Shown here: in pieces, positions 7,377 to 9,179 of the stretch
How positions within the stretch are numbered: position 1 is the stretch's first letter
Layout of the letters: the number at the start of each line of letters is the position of its first letter
Source: Acidobacteriota bacterium
Lineage (GTDB): Bacteria > Acidobacteriota > Thermoanaerobaculia > Multivoradales > SZUA-115
NCBI GenBank assembly: GCA_003231035.1
Contig: QIHU01000606.1
Location: forward strand, 1 to 9,179
DNA length: 9,179 nucleotides
Reading direction: 5' to 3'
Made by a program: the position numbers and the translations under genes
Notes under the pieces: model-generated
What the model was told of the DNA's origin: nothing
The model's input: the letters and a program-made list of their open reading frames with translations, nothing else
The model's database searches: none

Positions 7377-8968
7377 CGATGAATGAACAAACTGAGACTC
7401 ACTCGCGACCGGGGCCCAATGTTGGGGAGAGGATTTGCAGAGTTCTGCTAGCCGCGGCATTGTTTCTGAGTCTTGGGACGAGGGCGGCCGAGGCCGCCAC
7501 GGATTTGATCTTTACCGACATTACCTCGCTGGCCGGAGTAGCCCTGCCCAACACACTCAACGAGTCTCTCGCCTGGGGGGACATCGACGGCGATGGTGAT
7601 CAAGATCTGTACCTCACCAACAACGGAGCCAACAAGCTGTTTCGTAACGAAGGTGGTGGCGTGTTTACGGAGATCGCCGCCGCGGCGGGGGTGGACCACG
7701 CCGGCTTCAGCGTGGGTGCCGCGTTTGGCGACCTAGATAACGACGGTGACGTGGACCTCTACGTCGTCTCCTTCGGGAGTGGCCCTGACGTTCTCTATCG
7801 TAACGACGGTCCGATCGGCCTGGGTGGAGTGACCGTGTTCTCCGATCAGACGGTGGCCGCGGGTACCACGAACGAGAGCAGCAGCCGTGGAGTCGGACTG
7901 CTGGATTACGACCGCGACGGCTTGCTCGATATCTATGTGAACGCGATCGGCCCCGACATCCTCTACCGCAATCAAGGGAACTTCCAGTTCACCAACGTGG
8001 CCCCGGCGCTGGGTGTCGACACCGTGGGTTTGGGGGTGGGCGTGGTGGCTACCGACCTCGACAATAATGGCTGGGTCGACATTTTCACCGGCAACCGGAG
8101 TCACGATCTCAACCGCCTCTACCTCAACAACGGGGGCACCTTCGCCGATCTCACCCTCTCCGCCGGTATCGACCAAGTGGGCCTAGGGATGGGAGTCCTG
8201 TCGTTCGACTACGACAATGATCTCGACTTCGACCTCTATTGGACGAGCTGGCCGGGAACCGAACCGCTGCCACGCCCCAATGCACTGTACGAGAACCTCG
8301 GCGGGGGCACGAGCTTCGCGGATGTCGCGGCGAGCTCCGGCACCTTGGATCCAGACGGCTGGGGCATCAGTTGCAATGCTGGCGACGTCAACAACGATGG
8401 CTGGGAAGACTTTTTCGTCACCAACGGTTTCGACGCTGGCAGCACCCCCAACGTACTGTTTCTCAACAACACCGACTCCACCTTCAGCGACGTCACCTTC
8501 GAGTTGGGCGGCGCCGACTTCGATGGCCGAGGGGTGGCTTTCGCCGATATCGACAACGACGGCGACCTCGACCTCTGCGTGACGGGTGGTCCCAACGACG
8601 ACACCCGGTTGTGGCGCAATGACTCGATCAACAGTTTCCATTGGATTACCTTGACCCTTGAAGGGGTACTCAGCAACCGGAGCGCGATCGGTGCCCGAAT
8701 TGAGGTCGAAACCGATACCGAAATCGTTGTCAAAGAGGTGAGCAGCGGGGCCGGTAGAGGCTCCCAAAACAGTCTACCGGTCGAATTCGGTCTCGGGATG
8801 GCGACCGAAATTCAGGAAATCAGAATCCGCTGGCCGCACGGAGCCACCGAGGTGCTGACCAACGTTGCGATGGATCAATTTCTGACCGTCGTTGAAACCG
8901 CGATCTTTACGGATGACTTCGAGAGTGGCGACACGTCTACTTGGCAGCAGGCGGTCAACTCGCCTTGA
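7343..8968 (+). CDS. Secreted CRTAC1-family protein: FG-GAP/VCBS propeller plus ASPIC/UnbV domain
   Basis: From TTG 7343 the product has 541 residues. A hydrophobic segment (VLLAAALFLSLG, about 47-58) and the cleavage-like AEA-AT indicate export, with an unusually long N-region. Seven Asp-rich calcium-loop repeats of the DxDxDGxxD type begin at D80, D130, D188, D238, D289, D348 and D402, 50-59 residues apart. Each is followed by a Y/L-x-N-x-G type strand, which predicts a seven-bladed beta-propeller. The fifth loop lacks the usual Gly. An ASPIC/UnbV domain follows at about 430-517 (SNRSAIGARIEV, GRGSQNS, FGLG, WPHGATEVL). The protein ends with DDFESGDTSTW and seven more residues. Function is unknown; the family is extracellular and probably binds proteins or carbohydrates. 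The start is uncertain: TTG 7343 has AGGAGG 9 bases upstream, while ATG 7379 (529 residues) has none adjacent. A secreted ankyrin gene follows after 41 bases. Confidence 0.9.
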   Translation: MAPTSALRLANAMNEQTETHSRPGPNVGERICRVLLAAALFLSLGTRAAEAATDLIFTDITSLAGVALPNTLNESLAWGDIDGDGDQDLYLTNNGANKLFRNEGGGVFTEIAAAAGVDHAGFSVGAAFGDLDNDGDVDLYVVSFGSGPDVLYRNDGPIGLGGVTVFSDQTVAAGTTNESSSRGVGLLDYDRDGLLDIYVNAIGPDILYRNQGNFQFTNVAPALGVDTVGLGVGVVATDLDNNGWVDIFTGNRSHDLNRLYLNNGGTFADLTLSAGIDQVGLGMGVLSFDYDNDLDFDLYWTSWPGTEPLPRPNALYENLGGGTSFADVAASSGTLDPDGWGISCNAGDVNNDGWEDFFVTNGFDAGSTPNVLFLNNTDSTFSDVTFELGGADFDGRGVAFADIDNDGDLDLCVTGGPNDDTRLWRNDSINSFHWITLTLEGVLSNRSAIGARIEVETDTEIVVKEVSSGAGRGSQNSLPVEFGLGMATEIQEIRIRWPHGATEVLTNVAMDQFLTVVETAIFTDDFESGDTSTWQQAVNSP

Positions 8969-9009
8969 TCAAGACTGCGAAACTACTCTCGATTTTGGAG
9001 GCTTTGCCG

Positions 9010-9179
9010 ATGAAACGTTTATGGTTGTATCAGATCTTCTCGCTGTCTCTCCTGCTAATCGTGCAGGGATCCCTAGCGGCGACGGACAAGTCCGGCGATG
9101 CCCTGATCGCCGCCGCCCAGCAGCAGGATCTCGTCAAGGTCGAAGCCTTGCTGAAGGCGGGGACACCGGTGGATTCAGC
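9010..9179 (+). CDS. Secreted ankyrin-repeat protein (partial, C-terminus off the right edge)
   Basis: ATG 9010 has GGAGG (8997-9001) 8 bases upstream, and the frame stays open to the window edge (56 complete codons). The N-terminus is a clear Sec signal peptide: MKR, hydrophobic residues at about 8-18, and a probable cut after SLA at about residue 23. The mature part begins ATDKSGDALIAAAQQQDLV, then KVEALLKAGTPVDS. This fits the first helix pair of an ankyrin repeat (A-A-x-x-G/D-x-x-x-V-x-x-L-L-x-x-G). Ankyrin repeats mediate protein binding; here they would act in the periplasm or outside. The gene starts 41 bases after the CRTAC1 stop, so the two are likely co-transcribed. The number of repeats and any extra domain lie outside the window. 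Confidence 0.8.
   Translation, partial: MKRLWLYQIFSLSLLLIVQGSLAATDKSGDALIAAAQQQDLVKVEALLKAGTPVDS

Noticed and set aside
7164..7460. A 98-codon minus-strand open frame over the queE-CRTAC1 gap
   Set aside because: It overlaps both neighbouring genes, has no recognisable motif and no convincing ribosome-binding site; long open frames by chance are common in this GC-rich DNA.

Overview
The window is a GC-rich, gene-dense stretch of a Gram-negative-type bacterial chromosome. It holds ten genes, nearly all recognisable, and no tRNA, rRNA, CRISPR array, transposase or phage gene was seen. A lipobox-type cytochrome c, an AlgH/YqgE protein, an AcnA-type aconitase, a secreted CRTAC1 (FG-GAP plus ASPIC/UnbV) protein and a C-terminal FESGD-type tail together point to an Acidobacteriota-like (perhaps Thermoanaerobaculia-like) or similar diderm. 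This placement is inference only, since no rRNA is present.

Left part (1-2077, minus strand): a compact four-gene run, read from right to left. It encodes an AlgH/YqgE-family protein, a Nudix hydrolase (GTG start, 11 bases after algH), a YdfG-like short-chain dehydrogenase (14 bases after the Nudix gene) and a lipoprotein-type class I cytochrome c. The cytochrome start overlaps the dehydrogenase end by 23 bases, and the gene runs off the left edge. The tight spacing suggests one transcript. A 78-base divergent intergenic region (2078-2155) separates it from the aconitase gene.

Middle part (2156-7193, plus strand): an AcnA-type aconitate hydratase with all three Fe-S cysteines, then a 153-base gap holding a 14-bp tandem repeat across the acn stop and several small hairpins. 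An extended-SDR NAD(P)-dependent epimerase/reductase follows. Next comes an overlapping queD-queE pair, two steps of 7-deazaguanine (queuosine precursor) synthesis from 7,8-dihydroneopterin triphosphate.

Right part (about 7194-9179, plus strand): a roughly 150-base leader with an unusual translation-start arrangement, then a secreted seven-bladed FG-GAP/VCBS propeller with an ASPIC/UnbV domain and the C-terminal FESGD-type tail. After 41 bases comes the start of a secreted ankyrin-repeat protein, cut by the right edge. I saw no convincing new multi-gene system. The points most worth a second look are the C-terminal tail, the start region of the CRTAC1 gene, and the secreted CRTAC1-ankyrin pair.
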